DNA of 64,000 bases, from assembly GCF_013782625.1 (NCBI RefSeq), contig NZ_CP056199.1:2312588-2376587 (forward strand). The letters run 5' to 3'. The notes under the pieces are model-generated. The model saw only the letters and a list, made by a program, of their open reading frames with translations. It did not search any database and was not told where the DNA came from. The position numbers were made by a program, and so were the translations under genes. The stretch's first letter is position 1. Every line of letters starts with the position of its first letter. Origin of the DNA: Enterobacter sp. RHBSTW-00994. GTDB taxonomy: Bacteria > Pseudomonadota > Gammaproteobacteria > Enterobacterales > Enterobacteriaceae. Below are positions 16,392 to 24,885 of this stretch, piece after piece.

Positions 16392-17594
16392 ATGAAGAAG
16401 CAGATTTTAATTGTAGGCAGCGGTTTCTCTGGTATGTGGGCAGCCGTCAGCGCTGCGCGTCTGGCCGATCGGGAAAAATGTCATGACCTGGCCATTACGG
16501 TTCTGGCTCCCCGGGCTGAGCTGCGCGTCCGTCCGCGTTTTTATGAGGAGCAGGTGTCCGCATTTGTAGCGCCACTGGACGATTTGTTTGCCGAGCTGAA
16601 TGTAACGCATCTCTCCGGAAGTGCCGAGCGCATTGATACAAAAGGAAAAATGGTGTGGTATCGCGATGCCAATGGCCAGACTGTATCCGCGACCTACGAT
16701 CGACTGGTGCTGGCAACGGGTAGCCAGACCCGTCGTCCACCGATTGCCGGGCTTGCCGAATATGCTTTTGATATCGACCAGTTAGAATCTGCTCAGGTTT
16801 TCGAAAAACACCTCGACTCACTCATCGATCGCCCTTCCACACCCGAGCGCAATACGGTAGTGGTGTGCGGCGGTGGGTTTACTGGCATTGAACTGGCAAC
16901 CGAATTGCCAGCACGCCTTCGTGCCCGTTTCGGTCCCGAAACAGAGACTAAAGTTATCGTAGTTGAGCGAGGTGCTGTGATTGGCGGTCGTTACAGTGAG
17001 GCACTACGTGAGACGATTGAAGCGGCAAGCCTTGAGCTTGGCGTGGAGTGGCGCTTAAACAGTGAAATTGAAGCGATTGATGCCAGCGGCGTCACGCTAA
17101 AAAATGGGGAGCGCATTGGCGTCTCAACCGTTGTCTGGACTGCTGGTGTTGAAGCGCATGCGCTCAGCCAGCAGATCGACGGTGAGCGCGACAACCAGGG
17201 ACGCCTGAAGGTCAACGAAAGCCTGCAACTTCCGGCTCACCCAGATGTTTTCGCCACCGGGGATATGGCGCACGCGAAAACTGATGACCTGGGCAACACC
17301 GCGCTGATGACCTGCCAGCACGCGATTCAGTTAGGTAAATTTGCCGGACACAACGCGGCGGCCAGCCTGTTAGGCGTTGCTCCCTGTCCTTATCGTCAGG
17401 TGAACTATGTAACCTGCCTCGATTTAGGCGCATGGGGCGCAGTCTATACCGAAGGCTGGGAGCAAACGGTCAAGTCTGTACGCGAGGAGGCGAAGAAGAT
17501 CAAAATGGCCATTACTCACGAGCTAATCTATCCACCCGCAGCCGACCGCGCAGTTGCTTTTGCGGCAGCCGACCCGCTGGCAAAATTTGTGTAG
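16392..17594 (+). CDS. NDH-2-like FAD-dependent NAD(P)H oxidoreductase
   Basis: 400 residues. The FAD-binding fold is ILIVGSGFSGMWAAVSAARLA at the N-terminus, the NAD(P)H fold is VVVCGGGFTGIELATEL at about 157-173, and the second FAD motif is VFATGDMA near 290. This is the pyridine-nucleotide disulfide oxidoreductase / type II NADH dehydrogenase fold, without a CxxC redox pair and with no strong membrane anchor. The electron acceptor (quinone or other) is unknown. It is divergent from an Rrf2 regulator and followed by a good terminator, so it is a single-gene redox-response unit. A ferredoxin-reductase-like role is an alternative. Confidence 0.85.
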   Translation: MKKQILIVGSGFSGMWAAVSAARLADREKCHDLAITVLAPRAELRVRPRFYEEQVSAFVAPLDDLFAELNVTHLSGSAERIDTKGKMVWYRDANGQTVSATYDRLVLATGSQTRRPPIAGLAEYAFDIDQLESAQVFEKHLDSLIDRPSTPERNTVVVCGGGFTGIELATELPARLRARFGPETETKVIVVERGAVIGGRYSEALRETIEAASLELGVEWRLNSEIEAIDASGVTLKNGERIGVSTVVWTAGVEAHALSQQIDGERDNQGRLKVNESLQLPAHPDVFATGDMAHAKTDDLGNTALMTCQHAIQLGKFAGHNAAASLLGVAPCPYRQVNYVTCLDLGAWGAVYTEGWEQTVKSVREEAKKIKMAITHELIYPPAADRAVAFAAADPLAKFV

Positions 17595-17605
17595 TCCTGT
17601 ATTAC

Positions 17606-17628
17606 CGCCCCTTCCCCGGGGCGTTTTT
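17606..17628 (+). terminator. Rho-independent terminator of the flavoprotein gene
   Basis: Stem CGCCCC / GGGGCG with a 6-base loop and a TTTTTATTTT tail, 12 bases after the stop. Confidence 0.8.
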
Positions 17629-17656
17629 ATTTTCACTTTCCGGCAATCCTTATCTT

Positions 17657-17730
17657 AATTCCTTTGTTCCCTTGTTTTCTGCCGCGCCCGATGATGAATC
17701 CGACGCTAACAAGAAGATAACAAAGGAATT
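17657..17730 (+). promoter_or_regulatory. Long-range inverted repeat that includes the ABC operon ribosome-binding site
   Basis: AATTCCTTTGTT at 17657-17668 is the exact complement of AACAAAGGAATT at 17719-17730, separated by 50 bases. Flanking CTTGTT and AACAAG can extend the pairing. The right arm contains the AAGGAATT Shine-Dalgarno sequence of the solute-binding protein at 17735, so folding would hide it. A translational switch is possible but untested. Confidence 0.45.
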
Positions 17731-17734
17731 CACC

Positions 17735-19354
17735 ATGCAACCCCCCTTTCGCCTGCCGCTGCTAACGGCGCTCATCCTTGTGGCAACGTCAGCATATGCC
17801 GCAGATGCCCCTGTTAAAGGTGGCACGCTTGTCTACCTGGAGCAACAGGCCCACACCAACCTCTATCCCCCTGCCGGTGGGTTTTATCCCAACGGCGGTA
17901 TCCTTAATCAGATCACCGATAAACTGACCTGGCAGAACCCGAAAACACTCCAGGTTGAACCCTGGGTGGCTGAAAGCTGGAGCAGTAACATCGATAAAAC
18001 GGAATACACCTTTAAAATCCGCCCAGGTATTACCTTCTCCGACGGTACACCACTGGATGCCAGCGCCGTAGCGAAAAACTTCGACACTTACGGATTAGGC
18101 AACAAAGCACAACGCCTGCCGGTCTCCGAGGTGATCAATAACTACGATCACAGTGAAGTGGTCGATCCTTTGACTGTGAAGTTCTTCTTTAAAAAACCTT
18201 CGCCGGGTTTCTTACAAGGTACAGCGACTATCGGCTCCGGTCTGGTGTCGTTGAGCACGCTGAAACGTAACTTTGAAGAGCTGGGCGATGCCCGCCATAT
18301 CATTGGATCAGGCCCGTTTGTGGTGAAAGACGAAAAACTGGGTCGGGAAGTAACGCTGGATGCCCGCAAAGACTACCAGTGGGGGCCGAAAAACCTCGCG
18401 CAGCAAGGGCCCGCAAATCTGGATGGCATTAAATTTATTGTTACCCAGGAAGACAGCGTCCGCGTGGGTGCGCTACTGGCAGGCCAGGCTGATTTTATTC
18501 GTCAGGTACAGGCTTATGACGAGAAACAGGCTACCGATCAGGGATACACCATTTACGCGGCCCCCACGCGCGGGGTAAACGACAGCATCAGCTTCCGCCC
18601 GGATAACCCGCTGGTTTCAGATATCCGCGTCCGCCAGGCGTTACTGCATGCCACCAATGCTAAACAGGTGGTAGAGACCCTCTTCTCCCCCAATTATCCG
18701 CAGGCAAAATCGGTGATTGCCGACTCCGCCGCCGGTTTTGTTGACCTGAGCGACAAACTGACGTTTGACCCGACAAAAGCCAACACCCTGCTGGATGAAG
18801 CCGGATGGAAAGCGGGCAGCGACGGCATCCGGGCCAAAGATGGACAACGCCTGGCGCTAACCATTTATGAATCCCTGCCGCAGCCGCAAAACAAAGAAGT
18901 TCTCCAGTTGGTCGCCCAGCAATGGCGACAAGTTGGTGTAGCGCTGAGCGTTAAAGCGGGTGATGCGGGAAGCCGCACGCTGGATAACCTCGATCCGTTG
19001 AAAACACCGCTAACGGTATCCGAAGTGGGACGTGCAGACCCGGACGTTGTGAAGAGCATGTTCTACCCGGCGAACCGAGACGCACTTCTGCAAAAAGGCG
19101 GCTCCAGCGACAAAGTGAAAGACTTCCGCGACGACAAGCTCAATGCACTGCTGGTGAATATCTCTGCCGAAACCGATCCGCAAAAACGTCTCCAGCTTAC
19201 GGGGGATGCACAGCATTACCTTCTGGATAACGCCTATGTGATCCCTATCTTCGAAGAGCCTCAGGTATTTGCGGGTGCGCCATGGTTAAAAGGCGTGAGT
19301 TTTGAAGCGGTTGGCCGTCCGTCGTTCTACGGCGCATGGCTCGAAAAACATTAA
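17735..19354 (+). CDS. ABC transporter substrate-binding protein, family 5 (peptide/nickel type)
   Basis: 539 residues from the ATG at 17735 behind AAAGGAA. A signal peptide (PLLTALILVATSAYAAD) is followed by the SBP_bac_5 pattern: GGTLVYLEQQAHTNLYPP, QITDKLTWQNPKTLQVEPWVAESW, YTFKIRPGITFSDGTPLDASAVAKNFD, and VRQALLHATNAKQVV. It would bind the ligand in the periplasm for the permeases and ATPase encoded directly downstream. The monooxygenase and AhpD-like genes in the same operon suggest a sulfur- or otherwise heteroatom-containing ligand rather than an ordinary peptide. Confidence 0.9.
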   Translation: MQPPFRLPLLTALILVATSAYAADAPVKGGTLVYLEQQAHTNLYPPAGGFYPNGGILNQITDKLTWQNPKTLQVEPWVAESWSSNIDKTEYTFKIRPGITFSDGTPLDASAVAKNFDTYGLGNKAQRLPVSEVINNYDHSEVVDPLTVKFFFKKPSPGFLQGTATIGSGLVSLSTLKRNFEELGDARHIIGSGPFVVKDEKLGREVTLDARKDYQWGPKNLAQQGPANLDGIKFIVTQEDSVRVGALLAGQADFIRQVQAYDEKQATDQGYTIYAAPTRGVNDSISFRPDNPLVSDIRVRQALLHATNAKQVVETLFSPNYPQAKSVIADSAAGFVDLSDKLTFDPTKANTLLDEAGWKAGSDGIRAKDGQRLALTIYESLPQPQNKEVLQLVAQQWRQVGVALSVKAGDAGSRTLDNLDPLKTPLTVSEVGRADPDVVKSMFYPANRDALLQKGGSSDKVKDFRDDKLNALLVNISAETDPQKRLQLTGDAQHYLLDNAYVIPIFEEPQVFAGAPWLKGVSFEAVGRPSFYGAWLEKH

Positions 19355-19364
19355 GGAGCCGATC

Positions 19365-20309
19365 ATGAGCCACGCACTTCTGCAACGATTCGGCCACGGA
19401 TTGCTGGTGCTATGGGCAGCATTTACCCTCTCGTTTGTGCTGCTTCAGGTGCTGCCGGGTGATGCTGTACTGATCAAATTTCAGAATCCGGATTTAGGGT
19501 TAAGCCCGGCACAAATCGAGGAGATGCGCGTGGCGTATGGCGCAGACAGTCCGTTGTGGCAGCAATATGCCCACACGCTGTTTGCCATGCTCCACGGGGA
19601 TTTTGGCTACTCATTACAGGCAGGGGTTCCGGTGAGCGAATTGATTGCCACAAATCTGCCGGACACTTTAAGCCTGGCATTACCCGCCTTCGCCCTGGCC
19701 GTGATTTTGGCGTTCGCCCTGGCCTTTGCCGCGCGTTTGCCCGGCTTACGCTGGCTCAGCAACGCGATACAGTCTCTGCCTGTGCTGTTTATCTCCTTGC
19801 CCACTTTCTGGCTGGGAATCGCCCTGATTCAGCTCTTTTCCTTCCAGTTCCGGCTGATTCCGGTCATTAACCCTGGTCCGCTACAGGGGTTGATCCTGCC
19901 GATCGTCACCGTCGCTATTCCGATCTCCGCGCCGCTGGCGCAGATTCTGATGCGCAGTCTGGATCAAGTGGCCTCTCAGCCATTCGTCGCTGTGGCGCGG
20001 GCCAAAGGGCTGAGTGAAACCGCCGTATTGTGGCGGCACGTCACCGGGAACGCGCTGCTGCCGGTACTGAATATTGCGGGATTGCTGCTCGGGGAACTGA
20101 TTGCCGGGGCACTGATCACTGAAACCGTCTTTGGCCGCAGCGGCCTGGGACAGCTCACACAGCAGGCCGTTAACAACCAGGATATCGCGGTGCTTCAGGC
20201 AGTGGTCATGATTTCAGCCCTCGGTTTTGTCCTGATCAATCTGCTGGTGGATCTGCTGATGCCGCTGTTCGATCCTCGCCTGCAAACCGTTACCGGAGGT
20301 GCATCATGA
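19365..20309 (+). CDS. ABC transporter permease, DppB-type
   Basis: 314 residues starting at the ATG behind AAGGAG. About six membrane segments are seen. The BPD_transp_1 signature is near ASQPFVAVARAKGLSETAVLWRHVTGNALLPV (EAA loop), with the N-terminal GHGLLVLWAAFTLSFVLLQVLPGD typical of DppB/OppB. It overlaps the next permease gene by 4 bases (ATGA), so the two membrane subunits are translationally coupled. Confidence 0.9.
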   Translation: MSHALLQRFGHGLLVLWAAFTLSFVLLQVLPGDAVLIKFQNPDLGLSPAQIEEMRVAYGADSPLWQQYAHTLFAMLHGDFGYSLQAGVPVSELIATNLPDTLSLALPAFALAVILAFALAFAARLPGLRWLSNAIQSLPVLFISLPTFWLGIALIQLFSFQFRLIPVINPGPLQGLILPIVTVAIPISAPLAQILMRSLDQVASQPFVAVARAKGLSETAVLWRHVTGNALLPVLNIAGLLLGELIAGALITETVFGRSGLGQLTQQAVNNQDIAVLQAVVMISALGFVLINLLVDLLMPLFDPRLQTVTGGAS

Positions 20310-21157
20310 GCCTGGTTGATTACGCAGCGGCGGCGCGAAAACACGTCCCTTCCTGGCAGGCATTGCCGTGGCAGCCAGGATTATGGCTGGCCTGGGCCGT
20401 GATGTTCCTGGCCGCATTCGCGGCATTCGCACCGGGCATTTTTACCCACTACAGCCCGATTGAAGGCATCGCAGGAGCACAGCGTCTCGCGCCTCAGTCC
20501 GGACACTGGCTGGGTACTGACCAGCTTGGTCGCGATGTGTATACCCGGATTGTCTATGGCGCATCGCATTCCCTGAGTGCCGCACTGGCCGCCGTCAGCC
20601 TCGGGCTGGTCGTCGGTACAGGTCTGGGTGTTATCGCCGGTGCTGTTGCCGGGCGCGTCGAGTCATTGCTGATGCGTTTTGTTGACGTACTGCTCGCAAT
20701 CCCATCCCTGCTGCTCTCTCTGACGGTGATCATCCTGCTTGGTTTTGGCACGGTCAATGCCGCTATCGCTGTCGGGGTTGCATCAATCGCCAGCTTCGCA
20801 CGTCTGGCGCGGGGGGAAGTGGTCCGCATTCGCCATGCTGACTACGTTGAAGCGGCGTTCGGCAGCGGCGGAACCTTTTGGGCCGTGCTGTGGCGACATA
20901 TTCTGCCCAATGCCTTCACCGCGGTGCTGGCCTTCGCCACGTTGCAGTTCGGGCAGGCCATTCTGGCCCTTTCCACACTGAGTTTTCTGGGATATGGCAC
21001 ACCGCCTCCCGTACCAGAATGGGGGTTATTGATCGCTGAAGGGCGCAATTATCTCTCAACCGCCTGGTGGCTCACCACCTTCCCCGGGATTGTCGTCATT
21101 GCCGTAGTGTTGGCCACTAACCGAATCAGTCAACAGTTCAGCGGAGGTCGCGTATGA
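20306..21157 (+). CDS. ABC transporter permease, DppC-type
   Basis: 283 residues with an N-terminal OppC-like segment, the GTDQLGRDVYTRIVYGA motif common to DppC/OppC, and the EAA loop (YVEAAFGSGGTFWAVLWRHILPNAFTAVL). It overlaps the preceding permease and the following ATPase gene by 4 bases each. It pairs with the DppB-type permease to form the inner-membrane channel. Confidence 0.9.
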   Translation: MSLVDYAAAARKHVPSWQALPWQPGLWLAWAVMFLAAFAAFAPGIFTHYSPIEGIAGAQRLAPQSGHWLGTDQLGRDVYTRIVYGASHSLSAALAAVSLGLVVGTGLGVIAGAVAGRVESLLMRFVDVLLAIPSLLLSLTVIILLGFGTVNAAIAVGVASIASFARLARGEVVRIRHADYVEAAFGSGGTFWAVLWRHILPNAFTAVLAFATLQFGQAILALSTLSFLGYGTPPPVPEWGLLIAEGRNYLSTAWWLTTFPGIVVIAVVLATNRISQQFSGGRV

Positions 21158-22761
21158 CGGTACTCACGGTTGAAAATCTTACCCTCAGCTACCGGACGGG
21201 CCGCCAGTGGCGTGAAGTGGTGCATAACGTCAGCTTTAGCCTTGGTCGCGGTGAAATGCTGGCCTTTGTCGGTGAATCCGGTTCAGGCAAAACCACGACG
21301 GCTCAGGCCATCATTGGCCTGTTGGCAGAAAATGCCCGTCGCGACAGCGGCAGCATCCGTCTGAATGGCGAGGAGATAAGCCAGTGGTCATCCCGGCGGC
21401 TGGATAGCCTGCGTGGAGCACGTATCAGTCTCGTACCACAAGACCCTGGTAACTCGCTTAACCCGGTGAAGACAATAGGCGCGCAGGTGGGCGAAATCGT
21501 TCAGCTTCACCAGAAAATGACGGCGGCTCAACGTGATGAACAGGTGCTGACACTGTTAACCAAAGTGGGGCTCAGCCATCCGGCACAGCGGATGAAACAG
21601 TACCCGCACCAGCTCTCCGGCGGCATGAAACAGCGAGTGCTGATCGCCATCGCTATCGCACTGCGCCCGGATGTGATCATTGCCGATGAGCCAACCAGCG
21701 CGCTGGATGTGACCGTACAAAAGCGCATTCTTGATTTGCTGGATCTGCTGCGCCGCGAGTCCGGTACGGCGGTGCTGTTCGTCACCCACGATCTGGCACT
21801 GGCCGCGCAACGTGCTGACAGACTGCTGGTATTCCGTCACGGCGAAATTCAGGAACAGGGCGCGACAGCAGACATTGTCCGCGCTCCCCGGCATGCTTAC
21901 ACCCGCCAGCTATTAAGCGACCTGCAAGGACAGCGGCTGACGATTGCTCCGGTATCCGGACGTCCGCTGGCGTCGCCTGCGATTCGCGCAGAGGCCATCA
22001 GCAAACAATTTTCGCTGGGAAAAGGTCATCAGCTACAGGCGCTTGATACCGTCAGTTTTGACGTTACGCGCGGCAGCACGCATGCGCTGGTGGGTGAGTC
22101 AGGGTCAGGCAAAACCACCCTCGCCCGTATTCTATTGGGGTTTGAACAGGCAGACAGTGGCCGTGTGGTGATTGACGACATTAACGCCACTGAACTAAGC
22201 CGTGAGGCGCGCAGGCAGTTACGGCAAAAAATCCAGTTTGTCTACCAGAACCCTTTTGCGTCGCTCGACCCGCGCCAGACGCTCTTTGAAATCATCGAAG
22301 AGCCACTGAAAAACTTTGCCCGCTTTAATAAAGGGGAACGAAAAACGCGTGTTGAAACGGTGGCCCAGCGGGTAGCCCTGCCTGTCGAGTTACTGAACCG
22401 GACGGCGCGTGAACTTTCAGGCGGGCAGCGTCAGCGTGTCGCCATCGCACGTGCCCTGATTCTGAACCCGACGATTCTGGTGCTTGATGAGGCCACTTCC
22501 GCCCTGGATGTCACAGTACAGGCGCAGATCCTGGCACTGCTTCAGCAGCTCCAGCAACAGCTGGGGTTGACCTATCTCTTTATCACCCACGACCTGGCGA
22601 CCGTTCGCCGTATCGCACATAGCGTGACGGTGCTGCGCAATGGTCAGGTTGTTGAACATGGCGCCGTCGAGACCCTGTTTGCCTCGCCACAGAACAGTTA
22701 TACCCGCGAACTGATTGACGCCATTCCCCATTTTTCACCTGTTACGGAGGAGTTTGCATGA
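21154..22761 (+). CDS. ABC transporter ATP-binding protein with two fused ATPase domains
   Basis: 535 residues carrying both ATPase halves in one chain. First: GESGSGKTT, LSGGMKQRVLIAIAIAL, VIIADEPTSALDVT. Second: GESGSGKTT, LSGGQRQRVAIARAL, ILVLDEATSALDVT. This replaces the separate D and F subunits of typical peptide importers, as in GsiA and YejF. The gene overlaps its neighbours on both sides by 4 bases, so it is inside the operon. Confidence 0.92.
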   Translation: MTVLTVENLTLSYRTGRQWREVVHNVSFSLGRGEMLAFVGESGSGKTTTAQAIIGLLAENARRDSGSIRLNGEEISQWSSRRLDSLRGARISLVPQDPGNSLNPVKTIGAQVGEIVQLHQKMTAAQRDEQVLTLLTKVGLSHPAQRMKQYPHQLSGGMKQRVLIAIAIALRPDVIIADEPTSALDVTVQKRILDLLDLLRRESGTAVLFVTHDLALAAQRADRLLVFRHGEIQEQGATADIVRAPRHAYTRQLLSDLQGQRLTIAPVSGRPLASPAIRAEAISKQFSLGKGHQLQALDTVSFDVTRGSTHALVGESGSGKTTLARILLGFEQADSGRVVIDDINATELSREARRQLRQKIQFVYQNPFASLDPRQTLFEIIEEPLKNFARFNKGERKTRVETVAQRVALPVELLNRTARELSGGQRQRVAIARALILNPTILVLDEATSALDVTVQAQILALLQQLQQQLGLTYLFITHDLATVRRIAHSVTVLRNGQVVEHGAVETLFASPQNSYTRELIDAIPHFSPVTEEFA

Positions 22762-23747
22762 CGCGAAAACGCCTGGGTTTTTTCACCCGCCTGCTGGATG
22801 ATGCCACACCAAAAGAACGCTACCGGCTGGCGACAGAACAGATCCGCCACGCTGAACGCCACGGTTTCGACAGTGCGTGGATTGCACAACACCACTTTCA
22901 CGAACATGAAGGCGGCCTGCCTTCTCCGCTGCTGTTCCTGGTACACGTTGCCGCTCATACAGAACATATTCGTCTGGGAACCGCCATCATTACCCTGCCG
23001 ATGGAAAACCCACTGCGCGTGGCGGAAGACGCCGCAGTACTGGATCTGCTGGCCGACGGGAGGCTGGAGGTCGGTTTTGGTTCGGGCGGTACGCCCACGT
23101 CGTTTCTGCCGTTCGGCCTGACATTCGAGGAGCGCGGTGCAGCCTTCGCCGAATATTTACATCTGATCCAAAGTGCCTGGCGCGGCGATTCGCTGACGCA
23201 TCCGGATAATCATCTTTACCCGCCAGCTCCGCAACTTGCCGACCGAATCTGGATCGCAACCTTCTCCATTGACGGCGCAGTAAGAGCTGCACAGGCAGGA
23301 CATGGGCTGATGCTGTCCCGCACTCAGCCCCGCCCGGCAGATCGGCTCGATTTAACGCTGGATGAGATCCAAAACCCTATAGTGGATGCCTATCTTGACG
23401 CCCTGCCAGCGGGCATTGCGCCGAGAATTCTGGCCTCCCGCACCGCGTTTGTCGCTGACAGCGATGACTACGCACTGAAGGTGGCTGCCCCCGGTTTAAC
23501 CAGACAAGCACAGCAGCATCGTGCGGCCGGACATCAGGTTACAGGTGACACTGTCACAGATTATCGTCGTCAGTTCGACGCCCATATCGGCGCACCGCAA
23601 ACGGTACTGGCGTCACTTCAAGGGGATTCTGTTCTGGCGCGAGCTACCGACATCTCATTCCAGGTACACTCGGTCGAACCTTCCCACCGGGATACCTTGC
23701 GCTCTATTGAGCTGATTGCAGACCACATTGCCCCCCACATTCTTTGA
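22758..23747 (+). CDS. Luciferase-like (LLM class) FMN-dependent monooxygenase
   Basis: 329 residues. The bacterial-luciferase fold is shown by RLGFFTRLLDD, AERHGFDSAWIAQHHFHEHEGGLPSPLLFL, IRLGTAIITLPMENPLRVAEDAAVLDLLADGRLEVGFGSGG, and an insertion loop typical of the family. It resembles a subfamily known in NCBI family models by the Klebsiella locus KPN_01858 (recalled, not searched). LLM enzymes use FMNH2 and O2, often to cleave C-S or C-N bonds. Its place in an ABC-importer operon suggests oxidation of the imported compound. No flavin reductase is seen nearby. Confidence 0.88.
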   Translation: MTRKRLGFFTRLLDDATPKERYRLATEQIRHAERHGFDSAWIAQHHFHEHEGGLPSPLLFLVHVAAHTEHIRLGTAIITLPMENPLRVAEDAAVLDLLADGRLEVGFGSGGTPTSFLPFGLTFEERGAAFAEYLHLIQSAWRGDSLTHPDNHLYPPAPQLADRIWIATFSIDGAVRAAQAGHGLMLSRTQPRPADRLDLTLDEIQNPIVDAYLDALPAGIAPRILASRTAFVADSDDYALKVAAPGLTRQAQQHRAAGHQVTGDTVTDYRRQFDAHIGAPQTVLASLQGDSVLARATDISFQVHSVEPSHRDTLRSIELIADHIAPHIL

Positions 23748-23757
23748 GGAGACACGC

Positions 23758-24849
23758 ATGGCATTAAGTCAGGATATTCTCGCCGAGCTGGCGGAGATCG
23801 TACCCGGTTCACCTCTGGCACAAGCACGCGCCACCCGTGATGCCGCCACACGTCACGCCCAGGGCAGTTACGAAACCCTGTTTAGCCAACAGGATCCTGC
23901 TTTCGCGCTGGATGAGCGTTTTGCCGTGGCAGCGAAAGTGGCCAAATGGCACAACGCACCGTCGCTGGCCGCCCACTACGCCGGGTTTGGCCTGGCTAAC
24001 CCGATATCATCCCGGTTAACACCTGCGCTGAATTTTGCCCGTTTGCTGACCTTCTCCCCTGTGGAAGCGACACCTGGCGCCCTGAACACCCTGACACAGG
24101 CCGGCTGGAGCAAAGAGGCCATCGTCACGCTGGCACAAGTCATCGCGTTTGTCAGCTTCCAGAGTCGGTTGATCGCCGGATTGCGGTTGTTGAATGACAA
24201 ACCGGTCCCCGCCAGTGACGCACCGGTTGTGGCTGGCGTCTGGCACACCACCGCGACGACGTTGACGGGCAAAGCGGCGCCTGTGGCTTTCACGCAGCAA
24301 GAGCTGGGCTGGGAACCCTGGGTCGCCGCAAAACCGCTGGCAGACTTTAACGCCGATGAGGTTGCCGTCCTGGCGAAATTTGGCCATACCGATTCGGATT
24401 ATTTCCGCCTGCTGGGACGCAACCTGCCGGTGCTGGAGCAGCGCACGTTAACGGATAAAGGAATTTTTTACACGCCGGGAGGATTACCGCGTGCAGAGCG
24501 TGAACTGGCTGCGACGGTCGTCAGTAAAATCAACGGCTGCATTTACTGCGCATCTGTCCATGCGCGTAAAGCCAGTCAGTTGTCAAAGGATGACACCGCC
24601 GTAGAGGCGCTGCTGGCAGTACGTCCTGGCCAGTCGCTGAGTGAGGGACAGTCGCCCCGCTGGCAGGCGGAAATTCATTTTGCTGCAGCGCTGTCGGTTA
24701 CGCCGCCTGCCATCACGCCAGCCCATCTGGCGGCGCTCGAAAAACAGGAACTGGATACGTTACAGCAGCTTGATCTGGTTCAGTCTGCCGCCTTCTTCGC
24801 CTGGGCCAACCGCCTGATGTTGACCCTGGGCGAGCCCTGGCTTTCCTGA
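23758..24849 (+). CDS. Two-domain CMD / AhpD-like protein, YciW-like
   Basis: 363 residues from the ATG behind GAGGAGA. It has two carboxymuconolactone-decarboxylase-like halves. The second carries the AhpD redox motif CIYCASVH (Cys261, Cys264, His268); the first half has FVSFQSR at the equivalent place and lacks the Cys pair. Such fused proteins are regular partners of KPN_01858-type monooxygenases and of E. coli YciW (recalled). It may reduce a peroxide or disulfide made by the monooxygenase, or handle its thiol product. It closes the operon that begins at 17735. Confidence 0.82.
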   Translation: MALSQDILAELAEIVPGSPLAQARATRDAATRHAQGSYETLFSQQDPAFALDERFAVAAKVAKWHNAPSLAAHYAGFGLANPISSRLTPALNFARLLTFSPVEATPGALNTLTQAGWSKEAIVTLAQVIAFVSFQSRLIAGLRLLNDKPVPASDAPVVAGVWHTTATTLTGKAAPVAFTQQELGWEPWVAAKPLADFNADEVAVLAKFGHTDSDYFRLLGRNLPVLEQRTLTDKGIFYTPGGLPRAERELAATVVSKINGCIYCASVHARKASQLSKDDTAVEALLAVRPGQSLSEGQSPRWQAEIHFAAALSVTPPAITPAHLAALEKQELDTLQQLDLVQSAAFFAWANRLMLTLGEPWLS

Positions 24850-24853
24850 GAAG

Positions 24854-24885
24854 AATCAGGCTAACGCATGCGCGTTAGCCTGATT
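24854..24885. terminator. Bidirectional terminator hairpin overlapping the araJ 3' end
   Basis: Perfect 14-bp stem AATCAGGCTAACGC / GCGTTAGCCTGATT with a 4-base loop. It begins in the 6-base gap after the CMD gene and reaches into the last codons and stop of araJ on the other strand, so the araJ C-terminal residues (QANAHALA) are encoded by the hairpin itself. Confidence 0.7.

Noticed and set aside
17432-17734. N-terminal extension of the ABC binding protein frame
   Set aside because: The extension is antisense-like low-complexity coding inside the flavoprotein gene and precedes a terminator; the signal peptide and ribosome-binding site fix the start at 17735.
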